A stretch of DNA of 64,000 nt, taken from the NCBI GenBank assembly GCA_022457155.1, contig JAJGOT010000562.1:124001-188000 (forward strand). Reading direction: 5' to 3'. The notes beneath the pieces were generated by a model. The model saw only the letters and a list, made by a program, of their open reading frames with translations. It was not told the DNA's origin and did not search any database. Positions 42,516 to 54,261 of this stretch are shown in pieces. The first letter of the stretch is position 1, and every line of letters begins with the position of its first letter. The DNA is from Cladopsammia gracilis. Lineage: Eukaryota > Cnidaria > Anthozoa > Scleractinia > Dendrophylliidae. Made by a program: the position numbers and the translations under genes.

Positions 42516-42916
42516 GCGTTGAGAAAAAGAACGATGACCTGCGGCGGTTCTTCCACCGGAAAATCAACCGGTGGGATGCCGCCACTAATCTGCTCCTTGT
42601 TTAGAAACGACAGGAAGCCCTCAGAGGAAAGAAAAGACCGAAACGCCACTATGAGAAGAAATACGTCACCTTCTGGCTGGATGGTGGAAAACAAGAGGCA
42701 GCTAAAAAAGTCAAGAGAATTTCGACAGAACCAGCAGTGGCCCCCACAGTACCAGTCTCTCCTCAAACAAGCATGACAGAAGACAGTTTGAAAAAGAAGA
42801 AGGTATCAGAGCTGATTGCACTACTCAAAGATAAAACAGGGAAAACAGTCAGCAACAGAACACGAAAACAAGACATCATCATGGCTTTGTTGGCCTCTGC
42901 AGCCAGAGCTGAGTAA
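42516..42916 (+). pseudogene. C-terminal exon of the split transposase-like gene, with one stop
   Basis: After an AACAG acceptor at 42511-42515 a frame runs to TAA at 42914-42916, broken only by TAG near 42612-42614. It reads 'DDLRRFFHRKINRWDAATNL' before the stop and 'KRHYEKKYVTFWLDGGK' after it, then a Pro/Thr-rich linker and a SAP-like end ('VSELIALLKDKTGKTVSNR'). Assignment to the gene at 35420-38429 rests on strand, order and style. It could equally belong to another member of the same repeat family. Confidence 0.45.
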
Positions 42917-44320
42917 CATAGTGATATCATAGAGCGGTTTTCAATCAGGTGTTAAAATTAATTTCATGATTGCTTTGTTTTGCATTGTTATGCTTTGTGA
43001 TTGACTAAAAATGTAAAGTAAAACCTAAACCAATAATTATGATGAAAAAGGTAAATTTCATGTTTATATGCAGCAACATGATTTAAAAATTGAAAACCGC
43101 TTTATTGTGCATCTCGTGGCACTTTGTACATGTATGCAATTGAAGAGCTCTGAACAAGTGACTTTTTTTAAAAACTTTAACATGTAAATATGAGTGAAAG
43201 AATTTCAACCAGGTCAATAAATCATGCATATTCAAACACAATATATTTGACACTGAAAAGATACATAGGGTGTCTTAGGTCCAGCTTATGTACTAGAATT
43301 TCATTTTCACTGTTATTTTCATACGAAAAAAAAAACATGACACTGTAGACTGTGCCATTCATGTTGCACTGAAAATTGATGTCCAGTACAAAATTTTGTA
43401 TATTTGTTTCTATGCAGAACAAGATTTTTCAATAAAAATATTCATTAAACAAGATTTTTAAACAAGAACAAACATAAGTACTTAGAGTTAAATTATTACA
43501 CCACAATATCTAATACAAATATGTGCCACAAACCATTGCATTGAAGTACATTTCATGTGAAGCAAACGCCAAAGAAATCATACATAGATTTTAACGGATT
43601 ATATGGCATAAGGCAAAGAGCGACACAGAAGAATGGGCCACGAAGAACAAGATCGTTGAAAATTTTAGCCATAGTGTACATACTAGAATAATTGTTGTTT
43701 CACAATTCACTTTCAATTTCATATATCTTGAAAGGACTTGGAAATATTGAATTATATACTAGAATTTGTTTCTGTCAGCAAGTTTTTGCAATGAAATAAT
43801 TAATCTCATGCATTAAACACGATTTTTTTCAGCGTTTGTTTACATGAAAATTTACATTAGGTAATAGAGCTAGGAACACAACTGAATAGAATGTAAGAGA
43901 GTGAATACAGCTTTATGAATTTCAAAATAAACAAGCCTTTACAAGGTTAAAAGCTAGCACCGAGTTGTTGTATTGTTTTTCCCGTCCAGAACGGGGGATA
44001 AATTTTGTCATTCACTAGCCAAGTAAAAATTAACATACCTGCAGACTGTCAGCAGAACAGAAAAATTCTATCTGCTTTCCCCAAAAATCCCACAAGATTA
44101 ATAAGCCGGATTTCCATCTAGGGTGTAGCATGTTAGCAGGTTCGATATTTTGGGACACTGCAATGACAGAGAATATTGTCCTAACCTGGATGTAAATGGA
44201 GGCCAGGATCGTGAAACCTACTACCGTTCTTATGTACAAATGACTTATTACAAACTTGGTATTCTACGTACCTTTGAACTTTCTCAAATCAAACGTTGAT
44301 TGCTCGTTCCATCAGCTTAA
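42917..44320. other. No gene seen
   Basis: AT-rich sequence. Small ORFs are scattered and without domain features. No convincing repeat boundary was found. Confidence 0.45.
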
Positions 44321-44360
44321 GAAGCCGCCATTTTGTTTGTGACGTGACATAAGAATCGCG
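44321..44360 (+). promoter_or_regulatory. Promoter-like block with YY1-type and CRE-like sites
   Basis: GCCGCCATTTTG (the YY1 core in reverse) is followed by TGACGTGA, about 200 bp before an ATG exon at 44539. The area is CpG-richer than its surroundings. Confidence 0.4.
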
Positions 44361-44538
44361 CACGCAGATAGTCCTGTCGAACGACCGCTATACAAAATGA
44401 TTCTCCTTGGATTCTGTTTGGCAACGAAGAGCTCTGAGGCGAGAGAGGGTTCCGATTTCTTATTTCCGGTCCTCAAATAAGGAAAATTTCGGCACGTCGA
44501 AATCAGTATTCACTGCGAGAACTAAAGCATTTTCCACA

Positions 44539-45871
44539 ATGTCAAACCAGCAACAAATGGTAAGACAGTTTGAAATTAAAATTTCCGCTCTGAATCCGTG
44601 GCATTTGAATTGGGTTCCAAAAATGAAACATTCTTTTTTTGAGGCTCTTAAAATTTCTCTTTATGTAGCTGTCTTTCACTGACGATCAGATTGTGGCGTT
44701 CTTGGAAGAAATGGGAGGCTTTCTGGAAGGCCATTTAGCCCAGTTAGATGCTGTAAGTAGAAATATTATTATTGTTAAGTCACTTGTAAGTTAAAAGTGA
44801 TATTTCGTTGACCTCTCATGCATATATGGAAAGAAAAAACTCTGTTTCAGAGTTTTAATAAGTCCTATGTATAGGTGTGAACTATTCAATGCAAACTCTT
44901 AGCACAGATTTAATGAAAATGGCGTCACGGTACTTGGACTAAAGTTTGAAATTTGCCACGCCGGGCCAGGAGCAAGCAAAATCGCGCCATTTCAAACGCG
45001 GTCATAAATAACTTTCTATGTTTTCATCCGATTAATCTAAAATTTTAGACCAGAACAGATCTCCTCATTACCGAGGTACGCAAGATTTTGTTTTTTCATT
45101 TTAACGTTTTTTTGGCGGGAAAATGACGTCACTAACTTGGCGCCAAAATTTCAATGTGACATTTTGAAACATTTCACTACTGATTCTGAAAGAGCATGTT
45201 TCCACGACTCCAAAACTGAAGAGATAACTGAAATATCTTAATTGAGTCCAAAGTTATAATCACTTGAACTTTCAATTTGTGCTATTTTTAGTAACAAAAT
45301 GGCGGGAATTTCAAAATTCAATTAATGATATCTTTTTACTGAATTAAGATATTTCAATTATTTCTTCAGTTTTGGAGTCGTGGAAACATGCTCTTTCAGA
45401 ATCAGTAGTGAAATGTTTCAAAATGTCACATTTAAATTTTGGCGCCAAGTTAGTGACGTCATTTTCCCGCCAAAAAACGTTAATATGAAAAACCAAAATC
45501 TTGCGTACCTCGGTAATGAGGAGATCTGTTCTGGTCTAAAATTTTAGATTAATCGGATGAAAACATAGAAAGTTATTTATGACCGCGTTTGAAATGGCGC
45601 GATTTTGCTTGCTCCTGGCCCGGCGTGTGCACTGATTTTCAGGCCAGACCACACATGAATTACCGGGAAAGATGGTAGGTAGCAGGATCAATGTAAAACC
45701 ACTGTGATATTGCGAATTATTATACACCGTGGTGTTCTGTCGTTGTGACTAATTAGTGTAGGCTATCTGTGCAACTCGCTGAATTCTATTATATCTGTCT
45801 TTATAGGGACTACATGGTCGTTCTAGGACTAATCTTCATAGTTATGGATATTCTAGACAGCTCTGTTCACG
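44539..45871 (+). CDS. First exons of an unidentified host-type gene
   Basis: Three small exons have consensus borders and compatible phases: 44539-44559 (ATG, seven codons, GTAAGA donor), 44669-44752 (28 codons, AG before and GTAAGT after) and 45807-45871 (AG before, GTAAGT after). Together they give about 56 residues, including 'SFTDDQIVAFLEEMGGFLEG', a helical acidic stretch. The last intron contains a 671-bp foldback element. Later exons were not found and the family is unknown. It may be a real host gene or the 5' end of a transposase-type gene. Confidence 0.4.
44957..45627. mobile_element. 671-bp foldback transposon
   Basis: Arms of about 300 bp (44957 to about 45265, and about 45338 to 45627) are near-perfect inverted copies, starting CACGCCGGGCCAGGAGC and ending in its complement, around a 70-bp centre. 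TGC is found just outside both ends, a possible 3-bp target duplication. No ORF. Confidence 0.9.
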
Positions 45872-46413
45872 GTAAGTGCCTACTTTTTTAGTAATCAACG
45901 AAAGCTATTTCAATACTTTGTGGGCGTATTGTTACAACTTTATGGCCCGCGTGTTTATATTTATGGTGAAACTGCCTGAAATTTGTTATAACATAGAGCA
46001 AAATCGGTTCAGATTAATAAATCCACAGCGATTTCTGTTTCATCCATAGGGACGCAGGCACAGAATGCCCCAGAAAGCTGATACGGATATTCTTTGATAA
46101 TGTGAATAAAATTTGTCATGTTACTTTTGTTTCGACTTCTCTTTTCACTTAATTCCTACCTTTTTTATAAAATGGGGAACATTGATGGGAACAAAAGATG
46201 CATCTATTTTTCAAACTGTAAGTTGGTCATTAGCTTTTATTGCGTTTGGTGGCTTCTAGAGAAGCTGTCTTTTGATGGCTGGTGGCAGCTTTCGGCTCAC
46301 TGTATGTTTCCGGTGAAATAGCTCTTCGTGAACTTGACCTGGACTTTCTCTATTGGGCGGGAAGCAGCTTTGCGGCCTTGCTCATCCAGGAAGGCAGGCG
46401 ACTTGCCAAGAAA

Positions 46414-46953
46414 CTATTTCAAGCTGACAGGAGTGTCGACGCGACAACCACCGCTTGTTACTGTCAAACATTTCTTCAGAGAAGAGCCAAGACCTGCGAT
46501 GATCAGCTCATCTTCACCGGCGAAGTATGGAGACCTTCGGAGGTCTGACGGCAAACCAGTAAATATCGCTCGCAGTACATCGTGTCGTATTGTGATAGTC
46601 TCGTTGCAGGCCAGAGGCGATTTTAAACCCTTCCCGAATAGAAGGGCGAGTCTATCTCTGCATTCATCGATGCGAAGTGGATCGACTGATCTGTTATCGA
46701 ATGCGGCGATAAGCTCTTCCGACAAGTGATCGGCCGGTTCCCACGTGTTTTCTGCTGGAGAGTAATTCTTCCATTTAACAAAGTACTCGGCTTTGCCTCC
46801 TTGAATTCGTTTTGCGACCACGCGCTGGACTTCGTAAACACCCATGACAGCTGACTTTGCTCTGGGTCGATATTTTAAACTTAAGCTACAATCGCGTTCC
46901 TCACGAAGCATTGACGCGTAAAAGCCCAAAGGATGCCTCGAACGTTTCGACAT
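46414..46953 (-). CDS. Chromodomain protein (179 aa), single exon
   Basis: The ATG at 46953 ('MSKRSRHPLGFYASML') is chosen over the longer frame because the upstream residues are an AT-rich, Phe-rich run. Residues 39-85 form a chromodomain: 'VYEVQRVVAKRIQGGKAEYF' then 'VKWKNYSPAENTWEP', with the aromatic positions expected for binding methylated lysine. A helical, basic C-terminal region follows. The whole ORF is intact. It may be a host chromatin reader of the CBX/CDYL kind or the chromodomain portion of a domesticated element. It is distinct in sequence from the Polinton integrase chromodomain. Confidence 0.75.
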   Translation of the reverse strand: MSKRSRHPLGFYASMLREERDCSLSLKYRPRAKSAVMGVYEVQRVVAKRIQGGKAEYFVKWKNYSPAENTWEPADHLSEELIAAFDNRSVDPLRIDECRDRLALLFGKGLKSPLACNETITIRHDVLRAIFTGLPSDLRRSPYFAGEDELIIAGLGSSLKKCLTVTSGGCRVDTPVSLK

Positions 46954-47385
46954 GTTGTCTCGTATTAAGTGTTTAACAACTAAATGAATTGGAGCAAACG
47001 GTCGATCTTTATATCTTCTGATTAACATAATATAAACTGATCCAAATTTAAATAAGTATATTTTCAAACAAACTGAACAATGTTCCCAGAGGACTTCTGT
47101 TGGTGTGAAGCGGCTCGAGCCGAGCCAGTCTTTTTGACTTAAAAGTACTTTTGTCTTTCTTGTAATGAAAAAAAAAAAAAAAACGAAAAGCGAAACTATA
47201 ATTACTTTAGTTTTAAACAACTTTTAAATACACTCTGGACTTCGATTTGATGGGTGGTAACTGCTAAGAGCGCAAGCGTGTGCGTGTGCGAGCGATTGAC
47301 TCACGCGACTCGCGCTTGCAACTGTAGGGCAGGCCGTTTAAGTCTTTTGTTTTCATTTTGGTGAACTTTAGTTTTACAAAGCGGG

Positions 47386-48000
47386 ATTTGAGACCGGCGA
47401 GAGGCGGGAATCTTTCACTTCGCGACCCTTTCATCGAAGCGACCCGCGTTTCGTGTTTGTCTCGCTCGGTAGTGCTTGTCTGAATTCGCGCTTCCGAAAA
47501 ACATGGTAATTTAAAAATAACTCTTTCTTCTAGAAACGCTCACTGTCTGAGTACTGGCCACTTTCAAAACTGCTTGGTCTGACCCGCGTTTTGTGTTTGT
47601 CTCGCTCGGTAGTGCTTGTCTGAATTCACGCTTCCGAAAAACATAGTAATTTAAAAATCTCTTTCTTCTAGAAACGCTCACTGTCTGAGTACTGGCCACT
47701 TTCAAAACTGCTTGGTCTGTATGAAACTATTTCAGATAACGTTTCTTTCCACAGAACATATTTGAGACCAGTGACAGGCGGGAATCTTTCGCTTCGCGAC
47801 CCTTTCGTCGAGAGCGACCCGCGTTTCGTGTTTGTCTCACTCGGCAGTGCTTGTCTGAATTCGCACTTTCGAAAAACTTATAGTAATTTAAAAATAACTC
47901 TTTCTTCTAGAAACGCTCACTGTCTGAGTACTGGCCACTTTCCAAACTGCTTGGTCTGTATGAAACTATTTCAGATTACGTTTCTTTCCACAGAACATAT
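47386..48000 (+). repeat. Tandem duplication with three partial units
   Basis: The block GACCCGCGTTT recurs at 47441, 47581 and 47816, each time followed by the same TCTAGAAACGCTCACTGTCT downstream. Units 1 and 3 also share the upstream GGCGGGAATCTTTC part. Unit 2 lacks it. CpG-rich, non-coding. Confidence 0.8.
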
Positions 48001-48317
48001 TTGAAGTCTACAAAAATGTACAAATATCGCAAATCATTTGTGATAAACCGCTTTGAATAGTGAGTGCGGCTAAATTAGAACGCTATTGTCCATTTTTTTC
48101 GCACCTAAAATTTACTTTACACTTTAACCGTTTGATCGACAGCAGCAGAATTCAGCGAAGAGACCTCGGTATTCCCAGAGCTAAATGTGTTGACCAATCA
48201 CAGCCGACCAGTTCTGAACATAGAAATTGTTATGCCGCGCGTTGCAAAATCCGGCACTGTAAGTAAATGTCGCGAAAGACAATAGCATTTTGGGCGATGA
48301 GTAATAACATTCACTGT

Positions 48318-48362
48318 CTAGAACATTCAGATATTCAGATATTCATCTGAATGTTCTAGACT
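48318..48362. repeat. Short inverted repeat (45 bp)
   Basis: TCTAGAACATTCAGAT is mirrored by ATCTGAATGTTCTAGA around a short centre. Confidence 0.7.
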
Positions 48363-48828
48363 TGATCTTCTGTATCTTGGTTATTGTTTCTTCCGTCTCT
48401 TTCATTCGAATAATCATACTCATTCACCGAATATTCTTTGTCGCTCATTTTGCTTCCCTTGAGTTTTTTCAAATGTTGCCACACTGCTTCCCGCACTTTG
48501 CCAGCCGGACATTAACATCGCTCATAATGTTGGGGCATTACGGGAGAATCCGGCCACGAGTAATAGTCAATGACAGCGCATGTTTTATCATTACAAGCTC
48601 TAGCCATATCAGTTACATAGTGAACAAGACGCTGTACACAGTTTGAACTCGTGGCGCCTTTAATTCATTGCAGCATTGATTCCCGAGTCTTTTGTGTGCC
48701 TTTACGGAGAAACATAAGCTTAAAATTATGTGTATTAAGCAGAGGCTCCTAAAAGCCAACCCGTGAAGAAGAAATGCTAACGCGTAACGCAATATTGCCG
48801 TAAGCTTACGTTTTCACACTGACATGGT

Positions 48829-48915
48829 CAACCTCGTTCCAGGGTCTCTCATCTTCCCGCCCCCTGGAGCGCCTCCAGGGGGGCGGGAAGATGAGAGACC
48901 TTGGGAACGAGGTTG
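48829..48915. mobile_element. 87-bp foldback MITE with 9-bp target duplication
   Basis: The ends CAACCTCGTTCC / GGAACGAGGTTG are nearly palindromic throughout. TGACATGGT lies on both sides (48820-48828, 48916-48924). Copy 2 of the duplication has the unfilled site near 50325. Nine-bp duplications suggest a Mutator-type enzyme. Confidence 0.85.
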
Positions 48916-49029
48916 TGACATGGTTCGACATATTTTAATTAAAAAAATTAAACGTAAGGATTTTTGACGAACGAAAAAAGAGTACATCACTTTCTTAATG
49001 TCCAGTCCGAAGAAAGAAAAAAAAAGGAC

Positions 49030-49095
49030 TTAAGCGAGACTCGAACTCGGCCCTTCCGGGGCTAAGCCATAACATCAATCCACTACGCTATCGAG
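49030..49095 (-). repeat. tRNA-like (SINE-type) sequence, copy 1
   Basis: On the minus strand an A-box-like TAGCGTAGTGG and a B-box-like GAGTTCGAGTCTC are spaced as in a tRNA, but the acceptor stem does not pair. It is probably a tRNA-derived SINE head or pseudo-tRNA. Confidence 0.5.
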
Positions 49096-49171
49096 GAAAA
49101 CATGCTCAAATGAGACTAAATTTTGTTATTTTAAGGTAAATACACATCAGAACGCTGTGTTTCGGTGGCAT

Positions 49172-49360
49172 GTCTAAGTGTAAGCATGTCCCCAAATTTG
49201 TCTGTCTATATATCTCTAGAATATACGATCTAAAATGTTAAATTTATAGAACAACCCTCTAGACTAAGATCTGTAGAAAGATGAAACATTAGAACATTTT
49301 AGATCGTATATTCTAGAGATTTATAGACAAAAAAATTTGGGGACATGCTTAGACTTAGAC
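49172..49360. mobile_element. 189-bp foldback MITE
   Basis: GTCTAAG plus TAAGCATGTCCCC at the left is mirrored at the right end. Long inner arms around CTCTAGAATATACGATCT also pair. It is absent from copy 2 of the duplication. Confidence 0.8.
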
Positions 49361-50149
49361 GGTCCCGCAAAACCCTTTTAGATCGATTTTTAATGTTGCA
49401 CAAAAAACTCCAAATGCAAAACATCGGTAAGCTTATTGTTGTCTATATTCGTTTACATCAAATTAACTATTGTTATCGCTGGATTCACGTTGTTGTTGTT
49501 ACGAAACGTATTCGTAACAGAGCATGTACTCACTAAGTTTACAGCTGATGGAAGGAGCGAGGGAGTGCGTGAGTGAGTGAGTTTTATTTAGCCACCGTTA
49601 CCGATAACCCGTTCATTACGCTTTCACGTATACACGGGTTTAAAAGTAAGACTACACTACATTCACTGCATTCAGTAGCCGACACTTAAGCTCGATCGCT
49701 AAGCAAATAGCAAGTTAATATATAAAACACAAAACTTACAGGAACAAAAATCGCACAGGAATAAGTGGCAAACACAATATCAAAAGGTCCTATCCAGCCA
49801 TGAACGCCTTGCATTGTCTTGAAAACGTGCAATTGTACGCTGTAGTTCTTTATTTTGATTCTCAAGTCAACACACGGAGAGATTTTGCGGTATGTATTTC
49901 ATGGCTGAAAGCCATATAGTGGTCGACATAAACTTAAATATGTGTGCATAAATTTGAATGCGCTAATGTGACACGAAAAAAAAAGAAGAAGAAAAGTAAG
50001 CCGGATTTACAACTCGTGTGCTCCGCTACGAGTAATAATACATACATCTCTCCTGTACAAATTATTGCCACTCTTACTTTGGTGCACATTGTAGCAAGTG
50101 TTATCTGAAACCAGTTTCCTCTGTAGTCATATATCTAACAAGAAGCTGT

Positions 50150-51270
50150 ACACAGCTTGAACTCGTGGCGCCTTTAACTCATTGCAGCATTGATTCCCAA
50201 GTGATTTGAGTGCTTTTACAGAGAAACATAAGCTTAAAATTATAACTAATCAAAGGCTCCTAAGAGCCAACTGCTAACGCGTAACGCGTTACGCAATATT
50301 GCCGTAAGCTTACGTTTTCACACTGACACAGTTCGATATATATATATATTTTTAAATTAAACGTAAGGATTTTTGAGGGACGAAAAAAAAGTACATCACT
50401 TGCATAAGTCCAGTTCGAAAAAGAAAAAAAAAAGGAAAAAAGAGAGGACTTTATGGAGATTCGAACTCGGGCCGTCCGCGACTAAGCCACAAACTCAATA
50501 ACTGCGCTGTCCAAGATCACATACTACCAGTAAACTAAATTTTATTATTTTAAGCTAGATACGCATCAGAACGCGTGTTTAGGTTGCAAAATCCTTTTAG
50601 ATCGATTTTAATGTTGCACTAAAAACTCCAAATGCGAAACATCTGTAATCTTATTGTTGTCTATATTCGTTTACATCAAATTAATTATTATTATCGTTGG
50701 ATTCACGTTGAATTCCTGTTACGAAACGTGTTCGTAACAAAGCATTTGCTCACTAAGTTTACAGCTGATGGAAGGAGCGAGTGAGTGAGTGAGAGAGTGA
50801 ATTTTATTTAAACACCCTTGCCGATAACCTGTTCATCATGCTTTCACGTATACACGGGTTTAAAAGTAAGACTACACTGCATTCACTAGATTCAGTAGCT
50901 GACACTTAAGCTCGACCCGGAGCTCGATCGCTAAGCAAATGGCAAGTTTAATATATACTAACACAGAACTTGCCAGAGCACAAATCCCACAGGAATAAGC
51001 GGCGAACATAATATCAAACGGTCCTATCCATCCATGAACGCCTTGAATTGTCTTGAAAGTGTGCAGTTGTACGCAGCAGTTCTTTATCTTGCTTCTCGAG
51101 TACACACACGGAGAGATTTTACGGTATGTATTTCATGGCCGAAAGCTATATAGTCGTCTATATAGACTTAAATATGCGTGCATAAATTTGCATGCGCTAA
51201 TGTGACACGAAAAAAAACAAGAAAAGTCAACGCCGGATTTACAACTCGTGTGCTTCGCCACGAGTAAAAA
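50150..51270 (+). repeat. Segmental duplication F, copy 2
   Basis: Direct copy of 48630-49960 without the two MITEs. It keeps the tRNA-like piece at 50451-50516. Confidence 0.85.
50451..50516 (-). repeat. tRNA-like (SINE-type) sequence, copy 2
   Basis: Counterpart of 49030-49095 with a B-box-like GAGTTCGAATCTC. The cloverleaf is incomplete. Confidence 0.5.
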
Positions 51271-51773
51271 TGTTGTCTCTAGAAGGCATTTTGATGTTTA
51301 TAATGTTTATGAAATGATGGAATGTCAAGGAAGGACATTTCCAATCATACTGACAGCACTTTAATAGTTATAAGACACTGTTGCCAGGCAGCTTGTTTAC
51401 TGATTCCTTGAAGACATATCCCTAAAGGATCTTTTTTTTAATTCTAATTCATTCTTGCACTCTTCACTTGCCTGTGGTTGTTTGATGCATTCATTTGTGT
51501 CATCATTATATAAAGTTCTGTATTTTTTAGCAGAATCGTGTGCAAAATGTTTTACATTGTATCTTATGTAGCAGGCCCCTGACCCAGACCGCCCTATATT
51601 ACACTACATCTGCAACAAATGTTTTTTTTTTTGCCTCGGATTGCTGTGGCCGGTCACTGGTGTCCATTGCATTCTATATCACCTCTAAATTTATCGAAGT
51701 ATGGTTCTTTTTGCAGTCATCCTCCCTCGATAGTGGTACCTTAACTAAGTACATTGTTCCCCGTTTCAGGTGG

Positions 51774-52615
51774 CTATCCCCACATATTCGACCGAGAATA
51801 TTCGAAATTAAGCAATGATTTCCATGTCTGTCAACCGAACTGTCTTTATTTCCCATATCATGACAGGAATACAGACACCTTACAATTAATAGTAGATTAT
51901 GTCATATAAAGAATTGAGGGGCGCCTTTCAAACTTTCCCTGTTCTTGTTTATGAAGAAAGATCCTCAACAAGCTTTTAGCCAGCAGGGTGTCCAGGCATC
52001 CACAGGACGCCCACTTTGTGAAGAAATTCTTGAAAATTGCACCTACTCCTTTAAAAAGTTATGATAGTAAATATCTTATGGACGCCCACTATTTCTGGCT
52101 AGAAGCCTGATCCTCAATATTACTTATTTTATTAGAAACTCCCCCCCCCCCCGGGTTAAAAAGGGTGAAGTTCTCAGAATATTGTTTGCATTGTTTGTGC
52201 AAAGACAGCAAAGAAAAATATGCAACGTTTTTTAATGGTAGTAAACGCAACAGAAGTAATTCTAAGCCATGTTAGCAATTATGCTTCATTGGATGTACTC
52301 GTTTTAGTAACATGCAGTTAAAGCCTTTCATCTGCAGTGCCAAAATTCCAACGTCCGGATATAACATTTAGCTGGATATAATACCCATGAAAACTCCTTA
52401 CTAAGTTACTAAGCCAACACCTGTGATAGTATGGTGATTATGCTGACTAATGCCTTTTCAAATAATGTGGGAAAAAATGATACCAATAAAATAGGTGAAC
52501 CTATAACTAATGCAGGGGTGTTATTCCGAAAGAAAAGAAAGAAAACGGACCTCCATGACTGCAGTTTAAGAGGAATTTGACATTTTCCTTCCAGTTAAAG
52601 AACCGTCTACCATCA
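51774..52615 (+). repeat. Segmental duplication unit, copy 2 (LRR exon lost)
   Basis: Matches copy 1 from base 1, then jumps at about 52530 to sequence matching 1065 onward. The part with the LRR exon (copy 1 bases 313-384) is therefore deleted here. It also carries a 140-bp insertion at 51969-52108. Confidence 0.75.
51969..52108. mobile_element. 140-bp MITE with 9-bp target duplication
   Basis: GATCCTCAA flanks both sides (51960-51968, 52109-52117). Copy 1 has a single similar site near 196-205. The ends AAGCTTTTAGCCAG and CTGGCTAGAAGCCT are inverted. It is probably Mutator-like. Confidence 0.85.
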
Positions 52616-52896
52616 TGACCTGCAAAACATGTAAAGGAAAAATTTTTCGTGTAGCAATTTACATGCCATGTACTGGATGAGTAACAGTGAGATAAAAATT
52701 GTTCTAATAGCAGCAGTTAGAGGTAGCTTCTTTATGCTGATTTTCGATGCCACTGTTAATACAATGCAAAGCGTACACATACTGTTTTTGGCTCATAATT
52801 TTACAGACGAATTAAATTGACAAACCCGCTAATGAGTTCAACCAGTTTTTAACCTAACCTGTACAAACTAATTGTGTTCATTTTGATCTTTTTTAG

Positions 52897-52968
52897 GTAT
52901 ATGTCCAATAACAAAATAGAACACTTGCCTGAAGAAGTTTTCAGCAACTTAACCAAGCTGATAAGACT
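52897..52968 (+). CDS. Leucine-rich-repeat exon (24 residues)
   Basis: A 72-nt exon is bounded by a pyrimidine-rich acceptor (TTTTTTAG) and a GTAAGT donor. It encodes 'YMSNNKIEHLPEEVFSNLTK' plus four more residues, one exact 24-residue LRR with the LxxNxLxxLPxxVF pattern. Length and phase are the same as the exons at 313 and 56791, so they can be joined in frame. No damage is visible. It belongs to the same LRR gene family, probably a cell-surface receptor or secreted guidance-type protein. Confidence 0.8.
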
Positions 52969-53129
52969 GTAAGTAGTATGTCTCTTCTTATTTGATACAT
53001 GTCTACATGTAGACATGTAAGATTAACTTTTAAGGGGATTTGGAGTGTTACAAACTAAGATGGTTCTAAAGCATTTGTTTTTAAGCAAGAAAGCAAAGAA
53101 ATTAACCTTTCACATCCACACTTTAAGTA

Positions 53130-53233
53130 CTGTTTAAAAAACGAGCAGTAGTGTATTATCAGGTTTAAAAACTCGAGGCGAAGCCGAGAGTTTTTACACA
53201 TGATAATACACGTACTGCGAGTTTTTTGAACAG
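53130..53233. mobile_element. Foldback element, 104 bp
   Basis: CTGTTTAAAAAACGAGCAGTA is mirrored at the right end, and an inner hairpin CTCG-AGGCGAAGCC-GAG forms the centre. Non-coding. Confidence 0.7.
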
Positions 53234-54261
53234 CTTAAAAAACATTCGTTCAAAAGCGTTTCCCTTCGGAATTAAAACAATTGCGGTTTTGTGCAAAGAG
53301 GAAAGTAGCATACGAGAAAAACAAGTAGACTGATTAGCATACAACACATGTGCCACGTCTTCGACGAAGTGACCATTGTTCTGTTATTTTGCCGACGTAG
53401 ATAAAAGCTTGTCTAGGTAGTATCTGGGCAGAAGCGAACTTCTCTCTAAATTCTACTGAGGCTGATGCACTGAATTTTCTTTAAGGAATTATGACTGGAG
53501 AATTATTTATCATACTTTTGTTATGAGAAAATAATCTTTGTATAATTCGTTTAAAGTATAGTTTTGAAATATGCAAAAGAAGCAAAATTAGTGTAGCGTC
53601 TTCTCGATGATCTATTTTAAAGTCTCTTGGCCCCCGTGTGTAAACCATTTTAGCAGGCTCATTCAGATCTCCTTCATACCGTCCCTCACATCTATTTGTG
53701 ACCTCAACATTGCACCACTTGCTAATGTATCATACTAAATGATTTGAACCCAGAAGTATCATTAGTCTGTCGATTGTGATCGACTGGGTTGTGGAGATCT
53801 GAACAGAACTCCATGTTTTTGTCCACATTGATATTCAATGTCAACAACTTCATTCTCTCCACAACTACACTAGCCAAGCGATCACAGTCGACTGACTAAT
53901 TTCTAATGTGGTCGCATTGCAACTCGCATTAAGTCCAACACGTGTTCGACGCCAGTTCATTTTCCAGGACGATCACAAGACATGTCACCCCTTTCACTTC
54001 ATGATCTTTTTACTCCCACTTAGGCCTTTAAGTCTGTTCTTGGTCGGTCATTGATCTGGTCTCTTGTCTTTCTGTCTGGGAGAAAGCAATGTACCTTGGT
54101 GTGGACGTCCTTGAGTGAAAAGGTCTCCGTTATCGCATCATTGACATTCATTTCCAAGGACTCACATATCTCTCTGTTGTCATTCCTTAAACTCAGACCG
54201 TGTTTTCCGATTACACCCTCGATGTTCGTATGTTCACAATCCCTTTAAATTTTGTCAGCAG
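53234..54261. other. No gene seen
   Basis: Mixed sequence with an imperfect inverted pair around GATCGACTGGGTTGTGGAG (about 53780) and CTCCACAACTACACTAGCC (about 53855). No exon is supported. Confidence 0.4.

Larger units (their letters stand above)
48630..49960 (+). repeat. Segmental duplication F, copy 1
   Basis: Aligns with 50150-51270 over most of its length in direct orientation. It differs by two insertions (48829-48915 and 49172-49360) that are missing from copy 2. Confidence 0.85.

Noticed and set aside
49030..50516. Functional tRNA genes in the duplicated segments
   Set aside because: Box A and B resemblance only. The acceptor stems do not pair.
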